Below, one piece after another: positions 34,470 to 43,133 of a stretch of 64,000 nucleotides of DNA (positions are counted from its first letter, which is position 1; every line of letters begins with the position of its first letter). The translations under genes were made by a program, and so were the position numbers. The notes below the pieces were generated by a model that was not told the DNA's origin, searched no databases, and saw nothing but the letters and a program-made list of their open reading frames with translations. This DNA comes from Lysinibacillus sp. SGAir0095 (lineage in GTDB: Bacteria > Bacillota > Bacilli > Bacillales_A > Planococcaceae). The DNA lies in NCBI RefSeq assembly GCF_005491425.1, contig NZ_CP028083.1:3440001-3504000 (forward strand), given 5' to 3'.

Positions 34470-35660
34470 TTAATCTGCACTTGGTGCGGATTTGGGCATT
34501 GTTAGTTTCCCGAATAAGAGGATGATAAGGTATATCATAAATAGCATTATGGAGATAAACAGTAAAAAGCTGATAGAGTCTACTAGTTCTAAGTAAAGCC
34601 CACCTATGAATGGGCCTGCTAAGCTTCCTAGGCTAAAGAATATTCCACATAGCAGGTTACCTGTAGGCAGTAATTGTTTTGGTGTTAAATCTGCCATATA
34701 GGTAATGCCTAATGAGAACAATGAACCGAGGAACATACCTGACACTAAGAAAATACACATAACTAATATTTGAGAATGCTCCAGCTGGCTTCCTAGCGCA
34801 AATAATACAGCCCCACTGAAAATCCCGATTAGAATAACTTTTCTTCTACCAATTTTATCGCCAATTATTCCAATTGGTATTTGAGTTATAATTGCCCCTA
34901 TCGAGAAGGCGGCTAGAATCATGGAAACCATCGAATTTTCAAAATTCATACGAAGAGCGTAAACTGGAAATAATGCATTTAACGATGTTTCTAATACACC
35001 ATAAACAAAGGACGGCAAGAAAGCGACCCAGGCGTATTTGAAAGACAATTTATAGCGTGAAAGACCATTCGCTTCCACGTTATCCCCTTTTAAAGCTTCT
35101 GGCTTTTCATTACGAATAAAGAACACAAACGACCAAGCTATTAAACAAAGTATAGATGAAACAACAAACGGCAGTGTTTCTGAAATTCCTACTAAATTTA
35201 ACATCAATGGTCCTGCTGCAAACCCTACGCCAAATGACAAACCGTAGATGGACATACTTTTCCCGAGATTCCCTTCCGGTGCAGATGTAGTTAACCAGGT
35301 TTGAGTAGAAAAGTGTAGACAGTGATCTCCTATTCCAATTAGCAAGCGTAAAATAAACCAAAACATAATATTTTCCCAAAACGGAAACATTAATAATGAT
35401 AGAAAAACAATAGCTCCCCCAACAATAATAATTGGTTTATATCCGAACCTTCTTAAAGGCTGTTCAATAAATGGTGAAATTAATAATGTACCTATGTATA
35501 ATCCCGTCGCATTTAATCCATTTAAAGTTGACGAAACTCCATCAGTTTCAAAAATAACTGATATAACCGGTAATAACATCCCTTGCGAAAATCCGGAAAT
35601 CGACACAATGATGATCAAAGTCCAAAATCTTCTTCTTTCATAGTGATTTGCTGCTAACAT
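34470..35660 (-). CDS. Major facilitator superfamily transporter
   Basis: A 396-residue integral membrane protein with 12 predicted helices. The family loop between helices 2 and 3 is degenerate (PLRRFGYKPIIIVGG), and a matching GDKIGRRKVILIG occurs between helices 8 and 9. Helix 5 has a glycine-rich stretch (GLSFGVGFAAGP). It resembles the drug/sugar efflux type MFS such as YfkF, but the substrate is unknown. ATG with GGAGG upstream. It is monocistronic on the minus strand. Confidence 0.8.
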   Translation of the reverse strand: MLAANHYERRRFWTLIIIVSISGFSQGMLLPVISVIFETDGVSSTLNGLNATGLYIGTLLISPFIEQPLRRFGYKPIIIVGGAIVFLSLLMFPFWENIMFWFILRLLIGIGDHCLHFSTQTWLTTSAPEGNLGKSMSIYGLSFGVGFAAGPLMLNLVGISETLPFVVSSILCLIAWSFVFFIRNEKPEALKGDNVEANGLSRYKLSFKYAWVAFLPSFVYGVLETSLNALFPVYALRMNFENSMVSMILAAFSIGAIITQIPIGIIGDKIGRRKVILIGIFSGAVLFALGSQLEHSQILVMCIFLVSGMFLGSLFSLGITYMADLTPKQLLPTGNLLCGIFFSLGSLAGPFIGGLYLELVDSISFLLFISIMLFMIYLIILLFGKLTMPKSAPSAD

Positions 35661-36162
35661 AAATGTCCTCCAACCTTATACACTTCGATAATACCGTATT
35701 ATGTTAACATATCATTATTAAAATAGCTTTAATATTTTGCTTAGAAAACTAAGGCTAATCGAAATGAATTGTAGCGATTAATCTTAGTTGCACTTATACA
35801 GATAAGAAAGTGTGTACTATCATATGCGCAAATTAAAAACCCTGGCATACAACAACAGTTGGACGCCAGGGTTTACAGTTCAATTTCCTCCATATTTAAA
35901 TGCATAAACATCATTACGGCTTTCTTTGACAGCCGAAAACTTGTTTAAACTCCCTCCTTCTTTTTTGTAGAGTGAGTATCATTTTTTCGACCATCTCCCT
36001 TCGATTTGATAAATTTACTTTATCACGTACTTTAAATTTTGTAAATATTCAGAATTAAGATTTCTGTAAATAATACGTTTGTCCTAGCTAACGCATTTTC
36101 ACATATTATTTGAACTCTATTTATAAATTCGCTATGATGGTTTTGACGAAAGAGGTGTAATT
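35661..36162. other. 502-base region between the MFS gene and SE1561 gene
   Basis: No convincing gene. A strong minus-strand terminator at 35837-35874 ends a transcript that has no obvious coding sequence, apart from a possible peptide of about 22-26 codons around 35965-35990. A small RNA or short-peptide transcript running leftward is therefore possible. The right end should hold the promoter of the gene at 36163. Confidence 0.35.
35837..35874 (-). terminator. Minus-strand terminator with no assigned gene
   Basis: The stem AAACCCTGGC/GCCAGGGTTT is followed on the minus strand by TTTTTAATTT. No minus-strand CDS lies upstream within 290 bases. Confidence 0.75.
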
Positions 36163-36360
36163 ATGTCGAACTCTATTACAGATAAAAATAAACAAGTAAA
36201 TTACCTAAAAGAGCGCCTTCAAATTTTTGTAGAAGTTTTAGACGCAATCGATCCAGAAACTGCTGATATTGAAGATATCGATAAACTGATTCAAATGCTT
36301 GACGATGTAGAAGATAAAATGGACCAATTTAATAACCGCAACGATTTTACAAAAGAGTAA
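36163..36360 (+). CDS. SE1561-family small acidic protein
   Basis: A 65-residue, strongly acidic, helical protein recognised as the SE1561 family found in Bacillales. It has a heptad-like C-terminal half (DIDKLIQMLDDVEDKMDQF), so it may dimerise. No function is known. RBS AGAGGTG precedes ATG; a strong terminator follows. Confidence 0.75.
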   Translation: MSNSITDKNKQVNYLKERLQIFVEVLDAIDPETADIEDIDKLIQMLDDVEDKMDQFNNRNDFTKE

Positions 36361-36365
36361 AATGA

Positions 36366-36414
36366 AAAAAAGAGATGTCTCCATTCAATTTAATGATGGA
36401 GGCATTTCTTTTTT
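36366..36414 (+). terminator. Terminator after the SE1561 gene
   Basis: AGAGATGtCTCCAT pairs with ATGGAGgCATTTCT and is followed by a run of T. Confidence 0.8.
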
Positions 36415-36531
36415 TCTACTCCTCCCACTAAAATTTCGATTATTATTGCTAAATTTCTATGACTCTTTTTTTCGTGAAATTAAAAAGGTATAATAAGTGT
36501 TGGAAATCAAAATATTCTGGGGGGAATATCC

Positions 36532-38082
36532 ATGTCTCAAGTTGCAACTTCTTATTTACAAACTCTGGAGAAAAGTCTATATGACTTAGTAAGCGAAACT
36601 TCAACGAACTTGCCAAAAGATGTTCGTCGTGCTATCAAAAAAGCAAAAGATGCTGAAAATGCTGGTACTCGTGCAGCGATGAGTCTAGACACAATTGCTA
36701 ATAATATCGTAATGGCAGAGGATAATGTTTCACCAATTTGCCAAGACACTGGTCTACCAACATTTAAAGTGAAAACTCCCGTTGGGGTTAACCAACTAGA
36801 AATTAAAGCTGCTATTAAAAATGCAGTTGTACAAGCAACACAAGATGCAAAATTACGTCCAAACTCTGTAGATTCATTAACTGGTAAAAACAGTGGAGAT
36901 AACCTGGGTGACGGCCTTCCAGTTGTGAAGTTTGAGCAATGGGAAAAAGACTACATTGAAGTAAAATTAATTCTTAAAGGCGGCGGCTGTGAAAACAAGA
37001 ATATTCAATACAGCTTACCTTGTGAATTAGAAGGTCTTGGCCGTGCTGGTCGTGACTTAGATGGTATCCGTAAATGTATTCTGCACTCTGTATGGCAATC
37101 ACAAGGACAAGGCTGTTCTGCTGGTTTCATCGGTGTAGGTATTGGCGGAGACCGTTCTTCTGGTTATGATCTTGCGAAAGAACAATTATTCCGTCATGTT
37201 GACGACGTAAATCCAAATGAAGACTTAGCAAAACTTGAAGAATACATTGTTGAGAAAGCGAATACATTTGGAATTGGTACAATGGGCTTCGGCGGTGAAG
37301 CAACGTTACTTGGCTGTAAGATTGGCGTTATGCACCGTATTCCAGCTTCATTCTACGTTTCTGTAGCTTATAACTGCTGGGCTTACCGTCGTATGGCTAT
37401 CGACATCGATGTAAATACAGGCGAAGTTACAAATTGGCATTATCAAGAAGGTGAAAAAATCACTTTCCGAGATGAACCAAAATCACAAGAACAATCAGAA
37501 AACAAAGTGGTTGAACTTACTGCTCCTATTTCAGAAGAACAAATTCGTGAGCTTAAAGTTGGTGACGTTGTTAAAATCAACGGTCGTATGTACACTGGTC
37601 GCGATGCAATTCACCATCACTTAATGAGCCACGATGCACCAGTAGATTTAAATGGTCAAGTGATTTACCACTGTGGTCCTGTTATGGCGAAAGACGAAGA
37701 AGGCAATTGGACAGTAAAAGCTGCTGGCCCAACAACTTCAATTCGTGAGGAGCCATACCAAGGCGATATTATGAAAAAGTTTGGTATCCGTGCCGTAATC
37801 GGTAAAGGTGGTATGGGACCAAAAACTCTTGCTGCGTTACAAGAACACGGTGGCGTATACTTAAATGCTATCGGTGGAGCTGCACAATACTATGCTGACT
37901 GCATTAAAAGTGTAGATGGCGTTGATTTACAAGAGTTTGGTATTCCTGAAGCTATGTGGCATTTAAATGTTGAAGGCTTCACAGCTGTTGTAACAATGGA
38001 CTCGCACGGCAACTCTTTACACGCTGATGTTGAAAAATCATCCTTAGAAAAACTAGCTCAATTTGCTGAACGTGTTTTCTAA
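36532..38082 (+). CDS. fumA: Class I (iron-sulfur) fumarate hydratase
   Basis: Hydrates fumarate to malate in the TCA cycle with an oxygen-sensitive [4Fe-4S] cluster. At 516 residues it has the single-chain alpha-plus-beta layout. The N-terminal Fumerase domain carries the cluster cysteines C70 (SPICQDTGLP), C153 (GGGCENKN) and C262 (LLGCKIGV). The C-terminal Fumerase_C domain starts near residue 330 with the RMYTGRDAIHHHL motif. RBS GGGGGGAA. The enzyme is distinct from the class II FumC (CitG) of B. subtilis. Its terminator has been duplicated by an IS insertion just downstream. Confidence 0.93.
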   Translation: MSQVATSYLQTLEKSLYDLVSETSTNLPKDVRRAIKKAKDAENAGTRAAMSLDTIANNIVMAEDNVSPICQDTGLPTFKVKTPVGVNQLEIKAAIKNAVVQATQDAKLRPNSVDSLTGKNSGDNLGDGLPVVKFEQWEKDYIEVKLILKGGGCENKNIQYSLPCELEGLGRAGRDLDGIRKCILHSVWQSQGQGCSAGFIGVGIGGDRSSGYDLAKEQLFRHVDDVNPNEDLAKLEEYIVEKANTFGIGTMGFGGEATLLGCKIGVMHRIPASFYVSVAYNCWAYRRMAIDIDVNTGEVTNWHYQEGEKITFRDEPKSQEQSENKVVELTAPISEEQIRELKVGDVVKINGRMYTGRDAIHHHLMSHDAPVDLNGQVIYHCGPVMAKDEEGNWTVKAAGPTTSIREEPYQGDIMKKFGIRAVIGKGGMGPKTLAALQEHGGVYLNAIGGAAQYYADCIKSVDGVDLQEFGIPEAMWHLNVEGFTAVVTMDSHGNSLHADVEKSSLEKLAQFAERVF

Positions 38083-38097
38083 CTAAAACCATACTTA

Positions 38098-38130
38098 AAA
38101 CCTGTAAGAATCTATTATTCTTACAGGTTT
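38098..38130 (+). repeat. 33-bp direct repeat (left copy) at the IS boundary, fumA terminator hairpin
   Basis: This 33-base hairpin sequence (core CCTGTAAGAAT/ATTCTTACAGG) is identical to 39859-39891. It flanks the IS as a target-site duplication. The left copy has lost its T run, since the IS end CAGATTG follows directly. Confidence 0.9.
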
Positions 38131-38140
38131 CAGATTGTCG

Positions 38141-38190
38141 ACAAAAGGCCTTCAGAATGGTCACATTCTGGAAGCCTTTTGTATTTTTTG
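38141..38190 (+). terminator. Terminator inside the left end of the IS
   Basis: Arms 38141-38159 and 38164-38182 pair at 17 of 19 positions and are followed by ATTTTTTG. It can end fumA transcripts in place of the disrupted native terminator and protect the IS from readthrough. Confidence 0.75.
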
Positions 38191-38251
38191 AGATTCTTTT
38201 GGGTATTTTTTAGTCCGATTTTAGTCAAAAGTACTCTTCGAGTATTATAAT

Positions 38252-39610
38252 TTAGACCATTTCTGGAGCTTGCCATGTCCAATTGGCAAGCTTCTTTAAA
38301 TTCATGGCAGCAAAAGTAAGCATCGCCTGCATGGACAATTTTTTAATCCCTCGTAGGGTTGTCCAGCGCATACCATGCTTCTCTTTCGCATCCGCAAAGA
38401 CACGTTCAATCGTCTCTTTACGTCTCGCATATATTTGTTTGGTCTCGTTTTGATGACGAAGATGATCCGCTTCCTCTACATATTCTGCCCAAATATGACG
38501 CTCAATGATTTTCCGGTGATCTTTACTATTCGTACATTGAGTAAGCAAAGGACAGGTTGCACATTGAGAAGGGTTTGATTTGTACTGGCGTTTACCTTCT
38601 TTAGTGGTAGTCGAATATTTAAGAACTTGCCCTTCCGGACAAAGGTAGCAATCATAGTACTCGTCATATACATAATCGTGTTTCCGTAAAAATCCATCCT
38701 TCGTTTTTGGACGTGTATAAGGGAGTGCAGGTTGAATCTCTTGGTCAAATAAGAATTTAGTAATCGCAGGAGTTTTATAAGCAGCATCGGCAGCAACAGC
38801 AAGTGGCTTCTTCACTTTATCCATAATCTTTTCAACAAGTGGCTGAAGCATATGACTATCATGAACATTCCCAGGTGTCACAATCGATCCAAGTATAAAT
38901 CCATACCGATCAGCTGCAGCATGGAATGAATAAGCAAACTGTTTGGTTCTTTCATCTTTTACATAGTATCCACTTTCAGGATCTGTCGTACTTTGCTTAA
39001 TTTCCTTCACTTCTTCTTTTTCAAATTTATCAGGTGGAAATGGCTTCTTCCCGTGATCGATACGATCTTGATTCAATTCTTCTTGAAGTTTGGCTTCATA
39101 TGCACGAGTCTCTTTACGGACAATCTTCTTTTCGAATTTACGTTTATTCGCACTGGCTTTTACATGAGTTGAATCGATGAAGACATGGTCAGCACTTAGT
39201 AATCCCTTATCTGCAATTTCTTTAAGAATACGATAGAAAATCTGTTCAAAGATATCAGTATCTTGGAATCGACGTTCATAATTTTTACCGAAGGTAGAAA
39301 AGTGCGGGATTTCTGAATGAAAGCCAAACCCTAAAAACCAGCGATATGCCATATTGGTTTCAATTTCTTTTATTGTCTGACGCATTGAACGAATTCCAAA
39401 TACATATTGCACAAATGTCATTTTAATTAATACAACTGGATCTACACTAGGTCTACCTAGGGTAGAATACAGTGGTTCTACCAGTGGATAGATGAAAGAA
39501 AAATCAATAGCTGACTCAAGCTTTCTGACAAGATGATTCTGTGGTACAAGTTGTTCAATTGTAATCATCTCAATTTGATCCCGTTCATTTATTTGATTTT
39601 TCGACATCAT
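38252..39610 (-). CDS. IS1182-family DDE transposase
   Basis: A 452-residue transposase that appears complete. The N-terminal DUF772 domain (about 30-110) has RPSVDPVVLIKM and GIRSMRQT. The catalytic core has first Asp in VFIDSTHVKA, second Asp in VAADAAYKT, a zinc-finger-like CYLCPEG...CATCPLLTQC insert, and the Glu region RKETIERVFADAKEKHGMRW near the end. ATG 39610 has AGGTGA about six bases upstream; the TTG at 39616 lies within the RBS. No frameshift or internal stop was seen, so it may be active. Confidence 0.93.
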   Translation of the reverse strand: MMSKNQINERDQIEMITIEQLVPQNHLVRKLESAIDFSFIYPLVEPLYSTLGRPSVDPVVLIKMTFVQYVFGIRSMRQTIKEIETNMAYRWFLGFGFHSEIPHFSTFGKNYERRFQDTDIFEQIFYRILKEIADKGLLSADHVFIDSTHVKASANKRKFEKKIVRKETRAYEAKLQEELNQDRIDHGKKPFPPDKFEKEEVKEIKQSTTDPESGYYVKDERTKQFAYSFHAAADRYGFILGSIVTPGNVHDSHMLQPLVEKIMDKVKKPLAVAADAAYKTPAITKFLFDQEIQPALPYTRPKTKDGFLRKHDYVYDEYYDCYLCPEGQVLKYSTTTKEGKRQYKSNPSQCATCPLLTQCTNSKDHRKIIERHIWAEYVEEADHLRHQNETKQIYARRKETIERVFADAKEKHGMRWTTLRGIKKLSMQAMLTFAAMNLKKLANWTWQAPEMV

Positions 39611-39640
39611 ATCCAATCACCTCAACCTATATTTAGAAAC

Positions 39641-39768
39641 TAGTTGATTGTAGTGTAGGCGGTGACTCCTGCGGGACAAGCGTGACGGCCGATACCCCGC
39701 AGGAGCACAGCGACGAGGAGGATTGGGCCACGCCCGCGGAAAGCTTCCGCCGAAACGGAAATCAACTA
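39641..39768. repeat. 128-bp GC-rich MITE/REP-like element nested in the IS
   Basis: It is bounded by 9-bp inverted repeats TAGTTGATT and AATCAACTA. The interior is far more GC-rich than the surroundings and contains ACTCCTGCGGG pairing with CCCGCAGGAGC plus further short inverted repeats. I recognise this type of sequence (CTCCTGCGGG...CCCCGCAGGAGC...GCCCGCGGAAAGC...) as a repeat scattered through many Bacillales genomes. It has no coding capacity. Confidence 0.75.
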
Positions 39769-39858
39769 ACTCTATTTTCAAAAGCAATTATCTAATCTAT
39801 ATTTTATAAGAAAAAAGACTGTAGGCAAACTCGAAAATTCGAGTTTGTCTACAGTCTG

Positions 39859-39891
39859 AAACCTGTAAGAATCTATTATTCTTACAGGTTT
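39859..39891 (+). repeat. 33-bp direct repeat (right copy), original fumA terminator
   Basis: Identical to 38098-38130 and followed by the T run TTTTTATTTTC, so this copy keeps the complete terminator that fumA would have had before insertion. Confidence 0.9.
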
Positions 39892-39990
39892 TTTATTTTC
39901 CCATGGGAACTTGTGCCCTCCTTAAGTAACACTTTATTCACCTTTTACATAAAAACCGTTTTATTGGATTTACAATCCGCATCCTCTATA

Positions 39991-40005
39991 TTATAATCAT
40001 TATAA
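39991..40005. promoter_or_regulatory. Perfect PerR box upstream of pfeT
   Basis: TTATAATCATTATAA matches the PerR consensus at all defined positions. It lies about 105 bases before the ATPase start codon, close to a possible promoter (TATAAT at 40029). Confidence 0.85.
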
Positions 40006-40039
40006 ATTAATAATTATTATTTAAATTTTATAATTTAAT

Positions 40040-40054
40040 TGAAAATCATTATCA
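40040..40054. promoter_or_regulatory. Fur-type 7-1-7 box upstream of pfeT
   Basis: TGAAAATCATTATCA matches the Fur consensus TGATAATnATTATCA at 13 of 14 defined positions, 55 bases before the pfeT start. Confidence 0.6.
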
Positions 40055-40074
40055 TATATACAAAATCATTACTA

Positions 40075-40095
40075 TGATAGTGATATTCATTATCA
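40075..40095. promoter_or_regulatory. Extended Fur box adjoining the pfeT RBS
   Basis: The 19-base core GATAGTGATATTCATTATC differs from the classical Fur box at only two positions. It ends a few bases before the AAAGGAGG RBS. Confidence 0.7.
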
Positions 40096-40108
40096 AAAGG
40101 AGGTTAAC

Positions 40109-42007
40109 ATGAGACATACTAATCGAGAAAATGAACATTTAATTGAGAATATAAAGGAACATGGTGAGCTGATTGCAGCAATTGGTTCGGGTCTTATTAT
40201 TTTACTAGCTTGGCGAATGGAATCTACCGGCTTGTCTACAGCTTCCGTTATTGCATATCTTACTGCCTTTGTTATTGGTGGTTACGCAAAAGCAAAAGAA
40301 GGAGTTCTAGACACCATTCAAAATAAAAATTTAAATGTAGAATTACTGATGATCTTAGCGGCTATCGGTTCAGCTATTATCGGTTACTGGACAGAGGGTG
40401 CTATCCTTATCTTTATCTTTGCATTAAGTGGTGCTCTCGAAACTTATGCCATGAATAAAAGTCATCGTGAAATTTCTTCCTTGATGAATTTGCAGCCTGA
40501 GGAAGCCTGGTTAGTTCGTGGTGGTTTTGAACCTATAAAAGTAGCTGTTTCTTCATTAAGGGTAGGCGATCATTTATTAATCAAACCTGGTGAAAGGATA
40601 CCTGCAGATGGTCAAATCTTTAAAGGCACTTCCTCAATCGATGAATCAGCAATTAGCGGTGAATCTATGCCTGTTACGAAACAGGCATCCGATGAGGTTT
40701 ATGCTGGAACTGTTAACTTAAATGGGACTCTAACAATCAAAATGACCAAACCTAATTCAGAATCTCTTTTCCAAAAAATTATTACCCTTGTACAGTCAGC
40801 ACAAAGCGAAAAATCACCTTCTCAACAATTCATCGAACGTTTTGAGGGGACTTACGTAAAATTTGTTCTATTCATGGTATTTCTAATGCTATTCCTTCCC
40901 CACTTTTTACTTGGATGGGACTGGACAACAACCTTTTACAGAGCAATGGTTTTATTGGTAGTGGCTTCACCTTGTGCATTAGTCGCTTCCATTATGCCTG
41001 CCACTTTAGCAGCTATTTCAAATGGTGCTAAAAATGGCATTCTCTTTAAAGGTGGCGTGCATTTAGAACATTTAAGTATTCTAAAACTATTAGCCTTGGA
41101 TAAAACAGGTACATTAACTGTCGGAACACCTGTCGTGACGGATGTGATTGTTAGAGATTCTTTAAACAAGAGAGAAACAATTGTCACTTTAGCGTCGATC
41201 GAATCCCAATCAAATCATCCACTGGCACAAGCAATAGCAAGATATGCAAAAGAAAATAATATCCAGCCTACTCAAGGAATTGAAATTGAAGATGTGCCTG
41301 GCTGGGGATTGAAAGCCAACATTCAAACCTCAACATACCTAGTTGGAAAAGCAGATTTTGTGGGAAAAGACGAAGCTGTGCAATTTGCAAATCATGCAGC
41401 TGAAAAGCTTGCTGAAGAAGGTAAAACGGTTATTTTTCTGAAGGATCAAGAAGGCATTGCAGCACTAGTCGCCTTAAAAGACAGAGTACGCGATGAAGCA
41501 AAACAAGCAGTTAAGCTTTTAAAAGAGCTAGGCATTCATGTCACTATGCTTACCGGTGATAATGATAAAACAGCCAAATCCATCGCAACTGAAGCCTGTG
41601 TAAATGAGTACATTGCCGAATGTTTGCCTGAAACGAAAGTAAATCTTGTGAAAGACTATTTAGCAAAATACAAAAATGTCGGAATGGTAGGAGATGGCAT
41701 TAATGATGCCCCTGCTCTTGCAACAGCTACTGTTGGAATTGCTATGGGTGGAGGAACAGATGTCGCATTAGAGACAGCTGATGTAGTATTAATGAAAAAT
41801 GATTTATCGAAAATTGCCTATGCGGTATCTTTATCCAAAAAAATGCAAAGAATCGTAAAGCAAAATATTATCTTTTCCATTACAGTTATTGCCCTATTAA
41901 TCATTTCAAACTTTTTACAGTTTGTTGATTTACCTTTCGGAGTTATTGGCCATGAAGGTAGTACAATCTTAGTGATTTTAAATGGATTAAGGATGTTAAA
42001 ATCATAA
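40109..42007 (+). CDS. pfeT: P1B4-type metal-exporting ATPase (PfeT/ZosA/FrvA type)
   Basis: A 632-residue P-type ATPase that pumps a transition metal out of the cytoplasm. It has no N-terminal CxxC metal-binding domain. Signatures: actuator SGESMP, the SPC metal site of helix M4 (C289), phosphorylation D331 in DKTGTLT, hinge GDGINDAP, and HEGST (from H615) in the last helix, which marks subgroup P1B4. B. subtilis PfeT (earlier ZosA) and Listeria FrvA are Fe(II) efflux pumps of this group, under PerR, or under PerR and Fur. The upstream region here has a perfect PerR box and two Fur boxes, so ferrous iron efflux is the best guess; zinc or cobalt are alternatives. Confidence 0.9.
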   Translation: MRHTNRENEHLIENIKEHGELIAAIGSGLIILLAWRMESTGLSTASVIAYLTAFVIGGYAKAKEGVLDTIQNKNLNVELLMILAAIGSAIIGYWTEGAILIFIFALSGALETYAMNKSHREISSLMNLQPEEAWLVRGGFEPIKVAVSSLRVGDHLLIKPGERIPADGQIFKGTSSIDESAISGESMPVTKQASDEVYAGTVNLNGTLTIKMTKPNSESLFQKIITLVQSAQSEKSPSQQFIERFEGTYVKFVLFMVFLMLFLPHFLLGWDWTTTFYRAMVLLVVASPCALVASIMPATLAAISNGAKNGILFKGGVHLEHLSILKLLALDKTGTLTVGTPVVTDVIVRDSLNKRETIVTLASIESQSNHPLAQAIARYAKENNIQPTQGIEIEDVPGWGLKANIQTSTYLVGKADFVGKDEAVQFANHAAEKLAEEGKTVIFLKDQEGIAALVALKDRVRDEAKQAVKLLKELGIHVTMLTGDNDKTAKSIATEACVNEYIAECLPETKVNLVKDYLAKYKNVGMVGDGINDAPALATATVGIAMGGGTDVALETADVVLMKNDLSKIAYAVSLSKKMQRIVKQNIIFSITVIALLIISNFLQFVDLPFGVIGHEGSTILVILNGLRMLKS

Positions 42008-42012
42008 AGAAA

Positions 42013-42050
42013 AAGGAGGTGTCTCACCGATCATGAGACACCTCCTTATT
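42013..42050 (+). terminator. Terminator after pfeT
   Basis: Perfect 14-bp stem AAGGAGGTGTCTCA/TGAGACACCTCCTT with a 7-base loop, then TATTTG. Confidence 0.85.
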
Positions 42051-42180
42051 TGCCAGAAGCTTTTACAAGAGTCGAAAAAAGGGCTTTCGCTTGAAAATCA
42101 AAAGCTTTTTCAAGTGAAGTATTAGGGTTCAATCGCTAGAAACGTAATATGTAAACAAAGTACTCCATAGTTGAGCACCT

Positions 42181-43107
42181 TTATTCCTTATACCCTTTTT
42201 TTACTAAACTTCTTTTATGCATGGTTGCATTTAGCAGTCCGCCAAATATTAAAATCATACCGGTAAAATACAGCCAAAGCATTAAGATGATTACCCCTGC
42301 GATACTTCCATAGGTTGATGCGTAGTTGCCGAAATTATTAACATAGATAGAAAATCCGTAAATTAGTGCAACCCATGCGATTGTCGAAAAAGTTGCACCT
42401 GGTAAAGTGCTTAAAACACGCAGCCTCGGATCGGTATTTGGAATAATCCAGTACATTAAGCTTAAAACGACGAAGATTAATGCCGGTGGGAGAATCCATC
42501 TTATCATTTCCCAAAAGCTTGCGAAAGTCTCTTCTACCCCTAAATAATTAAACAAATTATAGGCAAACTGATGGCCGAATATTGAGATGAACAAAACAAT
42601 CAAAATTACAGCAACAAGTGCAATGGTAAATACCAATGACATCCCTCGATTAATCAAACCGGATTTTGGCTCTGTTTCATATGCTCCATTTAGGGTTTTG
42701 ATTAATGCATTTACGCCTCTTGAAGCAGACCAGACGGTACCCAAGATCCCGATTGATAGTAACCCACCACCATTTTGAGTTGTTAATATTTCCGTCAAGG
42801 TTCCTTGTGTTAATAAAAAGACTTCTGTCGGAACTATCGTTTGAATGAAGTCAAATACATCATCCTGATCTAAATTTAGATATGGCAATAATGTCACGAT
42901 AAATATTAATAAAGGAAAGAATGACAATAAGAAGAAGTAAGCTAATTGCGCTCCCATACCTGATATATCAACGTCTTTCATCCGTACAATTAAATCCTGG
43001 AAAAAGCCTTTTGTGGTTGTTACATCAATTTTGGACTCATCTGGGTCTACAAAGGATTTAGCTATGGATAATACATTATCATTATGCGTTTTTTTCTCTG
43101 CACTCAC
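42181..43107 (-). CDS. yfkH: YihY/BrkB-family inner membrane protein, YfkH-like
   Basis: A 308-residue protein with six to seven transmembrane helices of the YihY/virulence factor BrkB family. The family motif GAQLAYFFLLSFFPLLIF is at about residues 56-73, and LPGATFSTIAWV and LLNATMHK occur near the end. It is often labelled ribonuclease BN, but that activity belongs to a different protein, so only a membrane role should be assumed. A hydrophilic N-terminal tail (about 45 residues) precedes the first helix. It lies downstream of a YtxH-like gene with a 26-base gap and is probably cotranscribed. Confidence 0.85.
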   Translation of the reverse strand: MSAEKKTHNDNVLSIAKSFVDPDESKIDVTTTKGFFQDLIVRMKDVDISGMGAQLAYFFLLSFFPLLIFIVTLLPYLNLDQDDVFDFIQTIVPTEVFLLTQGTLTEILTTQNGGGLLSIGILGTVWSASRGVNALIKTLNGAYETEPKSGLINRGMSLVFTIALVAVILIVLFISIFGHQFAYNLFNYLGVEETFASFWEMIRWILPPALIFVVLSLMYWIIPNTDPRLRVLSTLPGATFSTIAWVALIYGFSIYVNNFGNYASTYGSIAGVIILMLWLYFTGMILIFGGLLNATMHKRSLVKKGYKE

Positions 43108-43133
43108 AACTTGCCCACTCCCCCTCGCTCCAC

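Larger units (their letters stand above)
38131..39858 (-). mobile_element. IS1182-family insertion sequence, 1728 bp
   Basis: The ends are CAGATTGTCGACAAA (38131) and, reversed, CAGACTGTAGACAAA (39858), inverted repeats with 13 of 15 matches. It lies exactly between the two 33-bp direct repeats. It carries one intact DDE transposase on the minus strand, a hairpin terminator at the left end, a hairpin at the right end, and a 128-bp GC-rich repeat upstream of the transposase. IS1182-family elements are known for long, variable target duplications. Confidence 0.9.

Noticed and set aside
42181-43107. Annotation of the YihY-family protein as ribonuclease BN
   Set aside because: The family is membrane-embedded and the nuclease name stems from an old misassignment; no nuclease motif is present.
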